Of a stretch of 64,000 nt of DNA, positions 1-8,678 are shown piece after piece. The position numbers and the translations under genes were made by a program. Numbering within the stretch: position 1 is the stretch's first letter; each line of letters begins with the position of its first letter. Origin of the DNA: Streptomyces nojiriensis (GTDB lineage: Bacteria; Actinomycetota; Actinomycetes; Streptomycetales; Streptomycetaceae); the NCBI RefSeq assembly GCF_017639205.1, contig NZ_CP071139.1, positions 6,199,501 to 6,263,500 of the forward strand, given 5' to 3'. The notes beneath the pieces were generated by a model, which saw nothing but the letters and a program-made list of their open reading frames with translations, made no database searches and was not told where the DNA came from.

Positions 1-1751
1 CGGACGGTGCGCAGCGCGACGGTGTCGGTGCCGTCACCGGGGATGTGCTGTTCGGGCTCGGCCACCTCGTACGGGATCGGCTGGGGCTGCGCCGCGGTCC
101 GCCCGGGCTTCGCGGGGGTCCCGGGACCCCCGGCGGGGCCGGTGGGCGCCGGGCCGGCCTTGTCCTTGTTGCGGCCGCGCTTCTCGCCGGGCAGCGGTGC
201 GTGCAGCACCGCGCCGAGCACGGTGCCGCCGGCGCCGCTGATCAGCTCGCGGATCCGGGACAGGTCGGTGCGGTGCACGGCGCGCGGGTCGCAGACGACC
301 AGGACGCCGTCGACGCGGTCGACGAGGGCGAGGGCGTCGGCGTAGGAGAGCACGGGCGGAGCGAGCACGACGACCGTGGAGTTGGGGGAGTCGGCCTCGG
401 AGATCAGCCGGGTGGCGCGGGCCGAGGTCAGCGAGCGCGGGACGTTGCGCGCCCGCTCGCCCGGGATGAGGTCGAAGGACCCGGACTCCCCGGCGTCCAC
501 GACGAGCTGGCGTCCGTCGGGCCATTCGGTGTCGGAGTGGCGGCCGCCCTGGTTCGGGCTGCCCGGGGTCTGGCTCCAGCGCGGCCTGCCGCCGGCGTCC
601 GTCGGCAGCTGGCTGGCCAGGACCGGGGTGCGCAGGTCGGCCTCGATGAGGAGGACGTCCTTGCCGGTCTCCGCGAAGGAGGCGGCGAGGTTCACGGCCA
701 CCGCGGCGGCGGTCTCGCTGCTGCCGCGCGGGGCGACGACGAGCAGGCGGCGCCGGTCGGCGAAGCGGGAGTCGTAGGCGAGGCGGAAGGCCACCGAGCG
801 GTACTCCTCGGCGAGCCGGGGATCGGCCTCGCCGGCGGCGAGCAGCGGTCCGCCGCCCATCCGGTCCCGGGGCAGGTAGCCGAGGACGGGGGCGCGCAGG
901 GCCCGGGCGACATCGCCCTCGGAGCGCGGCGCCGGGTCGAAGACGAGGCGGACCCAGGCGGCCAGCAGGCCGAGTGCGAGGCCGACGGCCGCGCCGAGCG
1001 CGAGCGACATGACGATGCCGGGCCCGTCGGTGGCGGTGGGCGCGGTCGCGGCGCTGGTGACGCGGCCCGGGGTCATGTCCAGGGCCTCAAGCTTGGTGAT
1101 CTTGGTGTTGTAGCCGCCGACCTCGCTCTGCAGGTCGGTCTTGGAGGAGCTGGCGGCGTCGCGTCCGGCGCCGGCGGGCATCCGGGCGATCTCCTTCGAC
1201 AGCTCGTCGAGCTGCTTGGCGATCGGGTCGCGCTGCTCCTTGTACCCCTTGACCATCTTGTCGCGGGTGGCGTCGAGCGCCTCCTGCCGCTTCGTCAGGT
1301 AGGCCTCGGTCATCGTGTTGGCGCGCTTGGCGGCCTCCTTGGCGGAGTCCGCGGTGTACGTGAAGCGCAGCACCATGGTCTGCGGCGGGTTGGTGACCTG
1401 GAGCCCGCTGCGCAGGGCGGCGAAGCCGGACGCGTCCACGCCGAGCTTCTTCGCCGCCTCGTTGGCTATGGAGGAGCTGAGCGCGACCTGGCGCTCCGAG
1501 CCGATGTTGATCGCCTTGTCCGGGGCGAGGCTCGGGTTGAACGGGTCGTCGGTGGGGGCGCGCAGGACGACGTCGGCGGTCGCGACATAGGTGTCGGCCG
1601 TGGAGATGCCGAGGTAGACGCCGCCCAGCAGACCGATCCCGATGCCCGCGCCGATGAGCCTGCGGTAGCGCAGGAGCTGCCGGAACTGATCTCTGAGGAG
1701 ATCGGGTTCGTCGTCGACCGGTGCCGCTGCAGGGCGGTTCGTCTCGATCAC
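1..1751 (-). CDS. Wzz/Wzc-like polysaccharide chain-length/tyrosine-kinase-like protein (3' end outside window)
   Basis: The reading frame opens at GTG 1751 and stays open to base 1, so at least 583 residues are present and the C-terminus is missing. An N-terminal Wzz-type region has a first membrane helix near residues 28-46 (LIGAGIGIGLLGG), a long coiled region (residues ~120-210) and a second helix near residues 245-265. A CpsD/Wzc-like nucleotide-binding domain follows from about residue 330. In this family the protein controls exopolysaccharide chain length at the membrane. The P-loop region reads APRGSSETAAAVAVNLA and lacks the expected GKS/T lysine. The next motif is LIEADLR in place of the usual D-x-D-x-R. 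Kinase activity is therefore doubtful. The GTG start overlaps the TGA of the upstream glycosyltransferase by four bases, so the two are probably translationally coupled. Confidence 0.85.
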   Translation of the reverse strand, partial: MIETNRPAAAPVDDEPDLLRDQFRQLLRYRRLIGAGIGIGLLGGVYLGISTADTYVATADVVLRAPTDDPFNPSLAPDKAINIGSERQVALSSSIANEAAKKLGVDASGFAALRSGLQVTNPPQTMVLRFTYTADSAKEAAKRANTMTEAYLTKRQEALDATRDKMVKGYKEQRDPIAKQLDELSKEIARMPAGAGRDAASSSKTDLQSEVGGYNTKITKLEALDMTPGRVTSAATAPTATDGPGIVMSLALGAAVGLALGLLAAWVRLVFDPAPRSEGDVARALRAPVLGYLPRDRMGGGPLLAAGEADPRLAEEYRSVAFRLAYDSRFADRRRLLVVAPRGSSETAAAVAVNLAASFAETGKDVLLIEADLRTPVLASQLPTDAGGRPRWSQTPGSPNQGGRHSDTEWPDGRQLVVDAGESGSFDLIPGERARNVPRSLTSARATRLISEADSPNSTVVVLAPPVLSYADALALVDRVDGVLVVCDPRAVHRTDLSRIRELISGAGGTVLGAVLHAPLPGEKRGRNKDKAGPAPTGPAGGPGTPAKPGRTAAQPQPIPYEVAEPEQHIPGDGTDTVALRTV

Positions 1752-2983
1752 GGCCGGGGTCCCCCAAGTGCTTCGTCTATCAGTGCGTCGATGCGGGCCA
1801 GGCCCGCTTCGCGGCTCAGATGGGCCGCCACGTGGCGGGGTCCGGCCGCTCCCAGTGCGTCCGCGCCTTCGGGGTCCTCGGCCAGGGCCCGTACGGCCTT
1901 CAGCAGGGCCTCGGGGTCCTCCGGCGGTACGAGCACCCCTGCGCCCGAGCGTTCCACCTCCTGGGCGGTTCCGCCCTCCGCGGCCACGGAGGCGACGACG
2001 GGCCGACCGGTCTGGAAGTACGAGGTCAGCTTCGACGGGACGCTCATGTCCAGCACGGCGGCGTGCTGCGTGACCGCGAGAACGTCCGCCGCCGCGAGGA
2101 TATCCGGGAACTCGCCGTCAGCGGCAGGGGGGATGATGTCCAGATTCGGTACATCCGCCGCGAGATCGGACAGAGTCGCCCGCTGACTGCCGTCGCCCAT
2201 CAGGACGAACCGGACGCTCGGATCCAGCCGGGCGGCGCCGACGAGGACTTCGAGACCCTGCTTGAGGCCCATGTTCCCGGAGTGCAGGACGACGGTCTCG
2301 CCGGGGGCCCAGCCGAGGTGGTGGCGGGTCTCGCCGCGCGGCTTGGTGGGCACCGGTACGTGCGACCAGTTGGGGACGAGGCGGATCTTCCCCGGGTCCA
2401 CGCCCATGCCCACGACCCGGTCCACGAAGGTCTCGTGGATGACGCCGACGAGGGTGGCGCGCTTGAGGGCGTAGGCCTCGGCGCGGCCGGCGATCGCGGC
2501 GGCCTTGTCGCCGCCGCTGATCCCGCTCTGCGCGGCGGCGGCGCCCATCAGGTCCTGGACGACCGGGATGTAGGGGACCTTCCAGCGCGCCGCGAGCCGG
2601 GCGGCGAGCACTCCGCCGGCCAGGCTGGGCATCTGCGCGAGGACCGCGTCCGGCTTCGGCATCCGGGGCGGGGCCACGGCACCGTGCAGCAGAATCGATC
2701 CTTCGAAAAGGGCCCGCTTCACGGCGGTCTGACGCGGCGGCACGGTGTGCGCACGCCGGTGCACGGTGACCCCCGCGCGCTGTTCCGTGCGCTGGAACGC
2801 CCCCTTGTACTCGGGTTCGAGCGACCACGCCGGGTAGTGCGGCATGCCGGCCAGCACGTGGGTCTCGTGACCGAGATCCGCCCAGTGCTCCGCGATCTGT
2901 GTCGCATACGGGCCGATCCCCGCGTGCTCCGGAGCGTAATTGGTGGAAACCAGCAGCATGCGCCGCTGACCGGATCTGGACAC
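1748..2983 (-). CDS. WcaI-like family 4 glycosyltransferase
   Basis: A 411-residue GT-B glycosyltransferase. The N-terminal half holds a glycine-containing loop (NYAPEHAGIGPYATQIAEHW), and the C-terminal half holds the GT4 donor-site signatures LHSGNMGLKQGLE and the acidic MSVPSKLTSYFQTGRPVVA segment. It probably transfers a sugar onto a lipid-linked exopolysaccharide precursor on the inner membrane face. I chose GTG 2983 because GAGGGGACG lies just upstream; an in-frame GTG at 3016 would add 11 residues with no good ribosome site. The stop overlaps the start of the Wzz-like gene (GTGA), which supports one operon and one polysaccharide pathway. The exact sugar cannot be read from sequence. 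Confidence 0.85.
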   Translation of the reverse strand: MSRSGQRRMLLVSTNYAPEHAGIGPYATQIAEHWADLGHETHVLAGMPHYPAWSLEPEYKGAFQRTEQRAGVTVHRRAHTVPPRQTAVKRALFEGSILLHGAVAPPRMPKPDAVLAQMPSLAGGVLAARLAARWKVPYIPVVQDLMGAAAAQSGISGGDKAAAIAGRAEAYALKRATLVGVIHETFVDRVVGMGVDPGKIRLVPNWSHVPVPTKPRGETRHHLGWAPGETVVLHSGNMGLKQGLEVLVGAARLDPSVRFVLMGDGSQRATLSDLAADVPNLDIIPPAADGEFPDILAAADVLAVTQHAAVLDMSVPSKLTSYFQTGRPVVASVAAEGGTAQEVERSGAGVLVPPEDPEALLKAVRALAEDPEGADALGAAGPRHVAAHLSREAGLARIDALIDEALGGPRP

Positions 2984-3106
2984 CGTGCGTCCCCTCTTCC
3001 CCTGGATGATGCGCACGTCACCCTATTCGTTCACCCGCGTGCTGCGGAACGTGCACGCTATTGTCTGCTAATCCGCTGCACCGGGGGGTGTGGCTGCTGG
3101 GGGTAA

Positions 3107-3613
3107 ATGATGACGGAGCACGACATGTCCGACCTTGGCGCGCCTGCGCGTCGACCGTACCGAGTCGGCTACGCGCCCGGCGCCTACGATCTGTTCCACA
3201 TCGGACATCTCAACATCCTTCGGCACGCCCGGAGCCAGTGCGACTACCTGGTGGCCGGAGTGGTCTCGGACGAGATGGCCGAACTTGCCAAGGGGCGCCG
3301 CCCGATGATCCCGCTCGTCGAGCGGCTGGAGATCGTCCGCAGCGTGAAGTACGTCGACGCGGCCTTCGTCGAGACGGTCCCCGACAAGGTGGAGACCTGG
3401 AAGCAGGTCCGCTTCGACGTCATCTTCAAGGGCGACGACTGGCGCGGCACGCCCAAGGGCGACCGGCTGGAGAAGGACTTCGCCGCCCACGGCGTCGACG
3501 TCGTGTACTTCCCCTACACCGTGCACACTTCCAGCACCCAGCTGCGCCGGGCACTGGACGCGCTCGCGGAACCGGTCCAGGCACCAAACCAGGTCACCGG
3601 CGAACGGCGCTGA
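3107..3613 (+). CDS. Cytidylyltransferase-family nucleotidyltransferase (TagD/RfaE-C-like)
   Basis: 168 residues, a complete single-domain nucleotidyltransferase. The catalytic HxGH motif is visible in AYDLFHIGHLNIL (~residues 25-37), the nucleotide-contacting segment is FKGDDWRGTPKGD, and the closing motif is HTSSTQLRR, equivalent to the family's ISSTxIR. Members such as glycerol-3-phosphate cytidylyltransferase make CDP- or ADP-activated alcohols. The neighbour facing it is a CDP-alcohol phosphotransferase, so making a CDP-activated polyol for that enzyme is a reasonable inference. ATG 3107 follows GGGGG; ATG 3125 (MSDLGAP) has a better-spaced GGAG and may be the true start. The last 20 bases overlap the convergent gene. 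Confidence 0.85.
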   Translation: MMTEHDMSDLGAPARRPYRVGYAPGAYDLFHIGHLNILRHARSQCDYLVAGVVSDEMAELAKGRRPMIPLVERLEIVRSVKYVDAAFVETVPDKVETWKQVRFDVIFKGDDWRGTPKGDRLEKDFAAHGVDVVYFPYTVHTSSTQLRRALDALAEPVQAPNQVTGERR

Positions 3614-4316
3614 GCTCCCGGAACCACTTCGCCAGGAACGCCAGCAGGAACAGTGCGGCGACCACGCCCAGTCCCGCGTACGCCCACACGAACAGCTTCC
3701 CGCCGCCGAGCAGCAGGAACACCAGGCAGAACACCCCGTAGTCCACGGGCAGCAGGGCCACCGCGCGCGCGGTCGACGGCGCGGCCGCCGGGCTGCCGGG
3801 AGCCGGCTTGGGCTTCAGCTTCTCGGTCAGCAGCCCGCCGAAGAAGGTCACCACCGCGGCGAACTGGAAGCCCAGCGGCACCAGCAGCCAGCCGTCCGCA
3901 CCCGTCCCGTACGCGTCGGGGAAGCGGTAGATGGCGATCAGCACGCAGGAGTGCAGGGCGGTGAGCTTGGCGGCGTCCACCACGTGGTCGAGCCATTCGC
4001 CGGCCGCGCTGCCGCCGCCGCGCAGCCGGGCGAGCTGCCCGTCGGCGGAGTCGAAGGCGAAACCGACGGCGAGGGCGGCCCACACCGCGATCCCCAGCCC
4101 CCACGAGGGGGCGGCCAGCGCGACCGCGGCCACGGCGGCGAAGCTGAAGGCGGCACTGATCAGCGTCACCTGGTTCGGGGTGAGCCCCAGCGCGTACGAA
4201 CCGGCGGCCAGGTACCGCCCGGTGGGCCGGTTGACGAACCGGGAGTAGAGCGACACCCCCTTCGCCGACTTCTGCGCCCCGCGCAGTTCCTGCAGCGCGG
4301 TCGTGACTCTGCCCAT
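3594..4316 (-). CDS. CDP-alcohol phosphatidyltransferase family protein
   Basis: 240 residues, polytopic membrane enzyme. It carries the full family signature D-x2-D-G-x2-A-R-x8-G-x3-D-x3-D, starting at DSADGQLAR and ending at GEWLDHVVD (~residues 88-113). These aspartates bind the two metals that activate the CDP-alcohol. About six hydrophobic segments follow the usual topology. The enzyme exchanges CMP of a CDP-alcohol or CDP-diacylglycerol for an acceptor hydroxyl. I prefer ATG 4316 (MGRVTTALQ), which has GGAGG upstream, over ATG 4349. It converges on the cytidylyltransferase with a 20-bp 3' overlap. Whether the product is a phospholipid or a polyol-phosphate decoration of the polysaccharide is open. 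Confidence 0.87.
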   Translation of the reverse strand: MGRVTTALQELRGAQKSAKGVSLYSRFVNRPTGRYLAAGSYALGLTPNQVTLISAAFSFAAVAAVALAAPSWGLGIAVWAALAVGFAFDSADGQLARLRGGGSAAGEWLDHVVDAAKLTALHSCVLIAIYRFPDAYGTGADGWLLVPLGFQFAAVVTFFGGLLTEKLKPKPAPGSPAAAPSTARAVALLPVDYGVFCLVFLLLGGGKLFVWAYAGLGVVAALFLLAFLAKWFRELSAVRR

Positions 4317-4350
4317 GCAGGGCCCCCCTCCGAGACGATGTTCGAACACA

Positions 4351-5553
4351 TCATCGCAGGACGGGTGAGCGGGTCGGTTCCGGATCTCTTCGGACGTCCG
4401 GAAGCAGCAGTACGGACAGGTTCGCGGCGGCGCTGAGGGCGGCCGCGACCAGCAGCGGAACCGTGGCCCCGACGGCGGCGGCCAGCGGGGCGGCCACTGC
4501 CAGCCCCAGGGGGCGCGCGGCGAACGAGATGAGGGTGTCGAAGGATCCGACCCGGCCCAGGGTCTCCAGCGGGATGCGGCGCTGCATCTCCGTCTCCCAC
4601 AGCGGACTCAGCACCCCCAGGCCGAACATGGCGCAGCAGAAGGCGGCCGCGGTCACCGGGAGCGGCAGCCGCAGCGCGAAGGCGGTGAGGGGCAGTGCCT
4701 GGGCGGCGGCCCCGACGGCCACCCCGTACAGCGGCCGGCGCAGCGGCAGCCGCCCGGCGGTCCAGACGCCGGCGAGCATGCCGACCGTGCCGGTCTGGGC
4801 GACGACCACCCAGGAGCCCTCGCCGCCCAGGCTCTCCATGGCGATCACCGGGCCGAGGGTGAGGAGCAGTCCGGCCGCCAGGTGCCAGACCCCGTGGGCC
4901 AGCACGTTGGCGAGGAACCACGGGTGGCGGCGGGTCTCGGCCCAGCCCGCGCGCAGTTCGGCGCCGAAGGCGGCGCGCGGCGCGGTCCGCGGGACCGGGG
5001 TCGTGCGCAGGCCGCCGAGGGTGAGCGCGGAGAGGGCGAACAGGGCCGCTGTGAGCAGCGAGGCCCAGCCGCCGCCGACGGTCAGTGCCAGCGAACCGGC
5101 GGCGGCTGGGGCCGCGACGTTCGCGAGCCCGGTGGCCACCCCGAGCCGGGTGTTGGCGCGCAGCCGCCCGTCCTCGGGAACCGCGGCCGCGACGAGCGTG
5201 CGTACGGCGGGCGTGCCGAAGGCCACCGCGGCTCCGGTCACGGCGGCGAGCGCCGCCAGCTCCGGGATGCGGCCGCTCGGCCCGGTCATGAGCAGGGCTC
5301 CGGTCGCCAGTTGGGCCCCGGCCCGCACCAGGTCGGCGACGAGCACCACCCGCCGGGCGGGGAACCGGTCGGCGGCCACCCCGGCGACGGGCAGCAGGAG
5401 CAGCATGGGCAGCAGCTCGCTGGCGAGCACGAGGCCGAGGTCGCCGGAGGAACCGGCCCGCAGGAGGGCCAGGGTGAGGGTGGTGGGGACGAGCGCGGAG
5501 GCGAAGGCGGCGAAGGTACGGCCGACGAGCAGTCGCCGGATCGGCGTGATCAT
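4351..5553 (-). CDS. MFS transporter
   Basis: 400 residues with about twelve hydrophobic segments and the MFS loop 2-3 signature in the form GVAADRFPARRVVLVADLVRA (~residues 58-78). This is the drug/metabolite exporter branch (MFS_3-like). It is divergent from a MarR regulator across an 83-bp gap. A sigma-70-type promoter on the minus strand (TTGACG at 5589-5584, 18-bp spacer, TAACGT at 5565-5560) ends only six bases before the ATG, and no Shine-Dalgarno is visible, so the mRNA is probably leaderless. The MarR-type palindrome covers this promoter, which suggests ligand-relieved repression. The substrate is unknown. Confidence 0.88.
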   Translation of the reverse strand: MITPIRRLLVGRTFAAFASALVPTTLTLALLRAGSSGDLGLVLASELLPMLLLLPVAGVAADRFPARRVVLVADLVRAGAQLATGALLMTGPSGRIPELAALAAVTGAAVAFGTPAVRTLVAAAVPEDGRLRANTRLGVATGLANVAAPAAAGSLALTVGGGWASLLTAALFALSALTLGGLRTTPVPRTAPRAAFGAELRAGWAETRRHPWFLANVLAHGVWHLAAGLLLTLGPVIAMESLGGEGSWVVVAQTGTVGMLAGVWTAGRLPLRRPLYGVAVGAAAQALPLTAFALRLPLPVTAAAFCCAMFGLGVLSPLWETEMQRRIPLETLGRVGSFDTLISFAARPLGLAVAAPLAAAVGATVPLLVAAALSAAANLSVLLLPDVRRDPEPTRSPVLR

Positions 5554-5559
5554 GCGCGG

Positions 5560-5589
5560 ACGTTATTTCGCCAGCGAATCATTCGTCAA
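5560..5589 (-). promoter_or_regulatory. Promoter of the MFS gene, likely leaderless
   Basis: Read on the minus strand: TTGACG, 18 bases, TAACGT, then six bases to the ATG at 5553. It matches the vegetative consensus well and lies inside the palindromic operator. Confidence 0.7.
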
Positions 5590-5596
5590 CGAAATA
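5564..5596. promoter_or_regulatory. 33-bp palindromic operator, probable MarR binding site
   Basis: The symmetric core is TTTCG-N4-CGAAT-C-ATTCG-N4-CGAAA, centred on base 5580. Each half is itself a small palindrome (TTCG-N4-CGAA), so two dimers could bind side by side. It covers the -35 and spacer of the MFS promoter and lies 41 bp before the regulator's start. Confidence 0.75.
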
Positions 5597-5636
5597 TTGG
5601 CCCGGGGTCCGGAGGGGGACGGGACATAATGCGGGC

Positions 5637-6206
5637 ATGGGAACCGAGACGGGTGCGATCCGGGCGCGCACGCCCGGGCCGGCCGAGGTGCCGGCCGAGG
5701 GGCCGGCCGCAGGGCCGGCCGAGGACTCGGTCGACCGGCACATCGCCCGGTGGACGGGCAAAGTGCCCTTCGACGTGCCCACCGAGGCCGTCATCACCCG
5801 CATCCAGCTCCTCGCCAAGCACGTGTCGCACGGCAAGGAACGGGCACTGGCGGAGACCGGCCTCCAGGCCTTCGAGTTCGAGACGATGCACCGGCTCGCC
5901 TCCCGCGGCGCACCCTGGCGGGCACCCTCCGCAGAGCTGGCCGCCGAACTGCTCCTCTCCCCGGCCGGGATGACCGGCCGCCTCGACACCCTGGAGAAGT
6001 CCGGCCTGGTCCGCCGGCTGCGCGCCGCCGCCGACCGCCGCCGGGTCGACGTGGAGCTCACCGAGGAGGGCCGCCGGCGGTGGACCGACGCCATGCGCTG
6101 GCGCGGCATCGCCGAGGCCGAGATGATCGGGCCCCTCGACGACGCCGAACGCGCAGCGCTCGCCGCCCTCCTCAAGCGGATGCTCCTGTCGGTCGAGACC
6201 CGCTGA
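5637..6206 (+). CDS. MarR-family transcriptional regulator
   Basis: 189 residues. After a low-complexity N-terminus (repeated GPAE units, residues ~9-25) comes a MarR winged helix: helices with FEFETMHRLASRG, the recognition region LSPAGMTGRLDTLEKSGLVRR, and the beta-wing with the conserved AAADRRRVDVELTEEGRR (~residues 75-150). It is divergent from an MFS exporter and shares the 5564-5596 palindrome, so it is the likely repressor of the exporter and of itself. A CATAAT hexamer at 5625-5630 ends six bases before the ATG, consistent with a leaderless transcript; GGAGG at 5611 is an alternative but distant ribosome site. The last 35 bases overlap the convergent glgX. Confidence 0.9.
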   Translation: MGTETGAIRARTPGPAEVPAEGPAAGPAEDSVDRHIARWTGKVPFDVPTEAVITRIQLLAKHVSHGKERALAETGLQAFEFETMHRLASRGAPWRAPSAELAAELLLSPAGMTGRLDTLEKSGLVRRLRAAADRRRVDVELTEEGRRRWTDAMRWRGIAEAEMIGPLDDAERAALAALLKRMLLSVETR

Positions 6207-8505
6207 CCCGCAGCAGGAGCACCGAGCGGGCCGGCACGGTCAGGGCCTCCCCGGCGCGGTGCAGGGTCCCGGGGACGGCTGCCTGCTCCTCCAGGGAGGT
6301 GTCCAGGACCAGTTCGTACGCCTCCGCCCACGGCGCCCCCGGCAGCACCCACGCCACCGGCCGGTCCCCGGTGTGCAGCAGCGCGAGGAAGCTGTCGTCC
6401 GTCACCTGGCGGCCCCGCTCGTCACGGCCGGGGATGTCCCGCCCCGACAGGTACATCCCCAGCGAGGCGGACGGCGCGTACCAGTCCCGCTCCGTCATCT
6501 CCGCGCCCGCCGGGGTGAACCAGGCCAGGTCCCGCAGCCCGTCCGCACCCTGCGAACGCCCCGAGAAGAACGCCCGCCGCCGCAGCACCGGATGGGCGTG
6601 GCGCAGCGCGATCAGCCGGGAGGCCAGGGCGAAGAGCGACTGCCAGGCCGGATCCTCCAGCAGCGACCAGTCCACCCAGCCCGTCTCGTTGTCCTGGCAG
6701 TACGCGTTGTTGTTGCCGTGCTGCGTCCGCCCGAACTCGTCCCCGGCCACCAGCATCGGCACGCCCGTGGACAGCAGCAGCGTGGTGAGCAGGTTGCGCA
6801 GCTGGCGGCGGCGCAGCACGCCGATCCGGGGATCGTCGCTCTCGCCCTCCGCCCCGCAGTTCCACGACCGGTTGTCATGGGTCCCGTCCCGGTTCGCCTC
6901 CCCGTTCTCCTCGTTGTGCTTGCGCTCGTACGACACCAGGTCGCGCAGGGTGAAACCGTCGTGCGCGGTCACGAAGTTCACCGAGGCGTACGGCCGCCGC
7001 CCGCCCCACGCGTACAGGTCGCTGGAGCCAGACAGCCGGTAGCCGAGGTCCCGTACGTCGGGCAGCGCACCCCGCCAGAAGTCCCGTACGGCGTCCCGGT
7101 AACGGTCGTTCCACTCCGTCCACAGCGGCGGGAACGCCCCCACCTGGTAGCCGCCCGAGCCCACGTCCCACGGCTCGGCGATGAGTTTCACCCGCCGCAG
7201 CACCGGATCCTGGGCGATCACCGCGAGGAACGGCGACAGCATGTCCACGTCGTGCATCGACCGGGCCAGCGCCGCCGCCAGATCGAAGCGGAAGCCGTCC
7301 ACCCCCATCTCGGTGACCCAGTAGCGCAGCGAGTCGGTGATCAGCCGCAGCACGTTCGGGCGCCCCGCGTGCAGGGTGTTCCCGCAGCCCGTGTAGTCGG
7401 AGTACCGCCGCTGGTCGGACTGGAGCCGGTAGTAGCCCCGGTTGTCGATCCCGCGCAGCGAGAGCGTCGGACCCAGCTCGCCCGCCTCCGCCGTGTGGTT
7501 GTAGACCACGTCGAGGATGACCTCGATCCCGGCCGCGTGCAGGGCCCGGACCATCCGCTTGAACTCCCCGACCTGCTGCCCGGCCGTACCGCTCGCCGAG
7601 TACGCCGCGTGCGGGGCGAAGTAGCCGATCGAGTTGTAGCCCCAGTAGTTGCGCAGCCCCCGGCGCAGCAGATGGTCCTCGTGCGCGAACTGGTGCACCG
7701 GCAGCAGCTCGACCGCCGTCACGCCCAGCCCCGTCAGGTGCTCGATCGCCGCCGGGTGGGCCAGGCCCGCGTAGGTGCCGCGCAGTTCCTCGGGAATACC
7801 CGGATGGCGCATCGTGAAGCCGCGCACGTGCAGCTCGTAGATCACCGAATCGGCCCACGGGGTCTTCGGCCGGACGTCGTCCGCCCAGTCGTCGTCATCG
7901 TGGACGACCACGCCCTTCGGGACGAACGGCGCGGAGTCCCGGTCGTCGCGCACGGTGTCCGCGATGTACTGCTGCGGCCAGTCCCGGACGTGCGCGTACA
8001 CCTCCGGGGGCAGCGTGAAGTCCCCGTCCACGGCCCGCGCGTACGGGTCCAGGAGCAGCTTCGCCGGGTTGTACCGGGCGCCCGTCCAGGGATCCCAGCG
8101 GCCGTGCACCCGGAATCCGTACCGCTGCCCGGGGCGTACGCCCGGCACGAACCCGTGCCAGATCTCGTGCGTGTGCTCCGTCAGGGTGCAGCGGGTCTCG
8201 GAGCCGGCCTCGTCGAACAGACACACCTCCACCGCCTCCGCACCCTGCGCCCACAGGGCGAAATTGGTGCCCGCGGTCCCGTCCGGACCGTGGTGGAACC
8301 GGGCCCCCAGCGGATGCGAGGACCCTGGCCACACCGGCGCCCCCGGGCGCGCGTGCACCCGTAACACCTGGCCCCTGACCTGGCCGTTCGGCCGCTCCTT
8401 CAATCGGCCGTCGATCTGCGGTACGGGTGCGGCCCGGCCGCTCCGCACCGCTTCCGCGGCATTGCTGACGGCTTCCACCGCCTCCTGCTCGGCTGCGCTC
8501 GACAC
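6172..8505 (-). CDS. glgX: Glycogen debranching enzyme GlgX
   Basis: 777 residues. An N-terminal CBM48 early-set domain (GTNFALWAQGAEAVEVCLFDE) precedes a GH13 barrel with all four conserved regions: DVVYNHT, GFRFDLAAAL (nucleophile Asp), IAEPWD (acid/base Glu) and NFVTAHDG. YWGYNSIGYFAPHAAY is typical of the GlgX/isoamylase subfamily. It hydrolyses alpha-1,6 branches of phosphorylase-trimmed glycogen in the cytoplasm. I chose GTG 8505 because GGAGGCGGGCA directly precedes it. An open frame continues to GTG 8598 without a comparable site. It is convergent with the MarR gene (35-bp overlap) and divergent from the first L,D-transpeptidase. Confidence 0.93.
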   Translation of the reverse strand: MSSAAEQEAVEAVSNAAEAVRSGRAAPVPQIDGRLKERPNGQVRGQVLRVHARPGAPVWPGSSHPLGARFHHGPDGTAGTNFALWAQGAEAVEVCLFDEAGSETRCTLTEHTHEIWHGFVPGVRPGQRYGFRVHGRWDPWTGARYNPAKLLLDPYARAVDGDFTLPPEVYAHVRDWPQQYIADTVRDDRDSAPFVPKGVVVHDDDDWADDVRPKTPWADSVIYELHVRGFTMRHPGIPEELRGTYAGLAHPAAIEHLTGLGVTAVELLPVHQFAHEDHLLRRGLRNYWGYNSIGYFAPHAAYSASGTAGQQVGEFKRMVRALHAAGIEVILDVVYNHTAEAGELGPTLSLRGIDNRGYYRLQSDQRRYSDYTGCGNTLHAGRPNVLRLITDSLRYWVTEMGVDGFRFDLAAALARSMHDVDMLSPFLAVIAQDPVLRRVKLIAEPWDVGSGGYQVGAFPPLWTEWNDRYRDAVRDFWRGALPDVRDLGYRLSGSSDLYAWGGRRPYASVNFVTAHDGFTLRDLVSYERKHNEENGEANRDGTHDNRSWNCGAEGESDDPRIGVLRRRQLRNLLTTLLLSTGVPMLVAGDEFGRTQHGNNNAYCQDNETGWVDWSLLEDPAWQSLFALASRLIALRHAHPVLRRRAFFSGRSQGADGLRDLAWFTPAGAEMTERDWYAPSASLGMYLSGRDIPGRDERGRQVTDDSFLALLHTGDRPVAWVLPGAPWAEAYELVLDTSLEEQAAVPGTLHRAGEALTVPARSVLLLRVSGSRPTGASA

Positions 8506-8678
8506 TGCCCGCCTCCACGGCTCCTGGGTACCGGCGGGGGTAGGGGAGAGTGCGGCCCCGGCGTCCCGGCCTGGGCCCGCCCCCGTCTGGTCCTTCACAC
8601 TGTTCTGCCCGGACAGTTCTGCCCGGAACGTGGCCCGCGCTCACGTTTCCCCCGCAGCGCCCGGTCGTTGGAGGGATC

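Noticed and set aside
45..2186. Long plus-strand open frame of 713 codons
   Set aside because: It runs antisense to the Wzz-like and glycosyltransferase genes; its composition (Gly/Arg/Ala-rich) and lack of motifs mark it as a GC-rich shadow frame.
6259..8364. 701-codon plus-strand frame opposite glgX
   Set aside because: Pure antisense of a well-conserved GH13 enzyme, with no domain features.
8550..8678. N-terminal extension of the first L,D-transpeptidase to ATG 8550
   Set aside because: The extension would place the lipobox about 70 residues in; GTG 8679 has a strong ribosome site and gives a normal lipoprotein signal.
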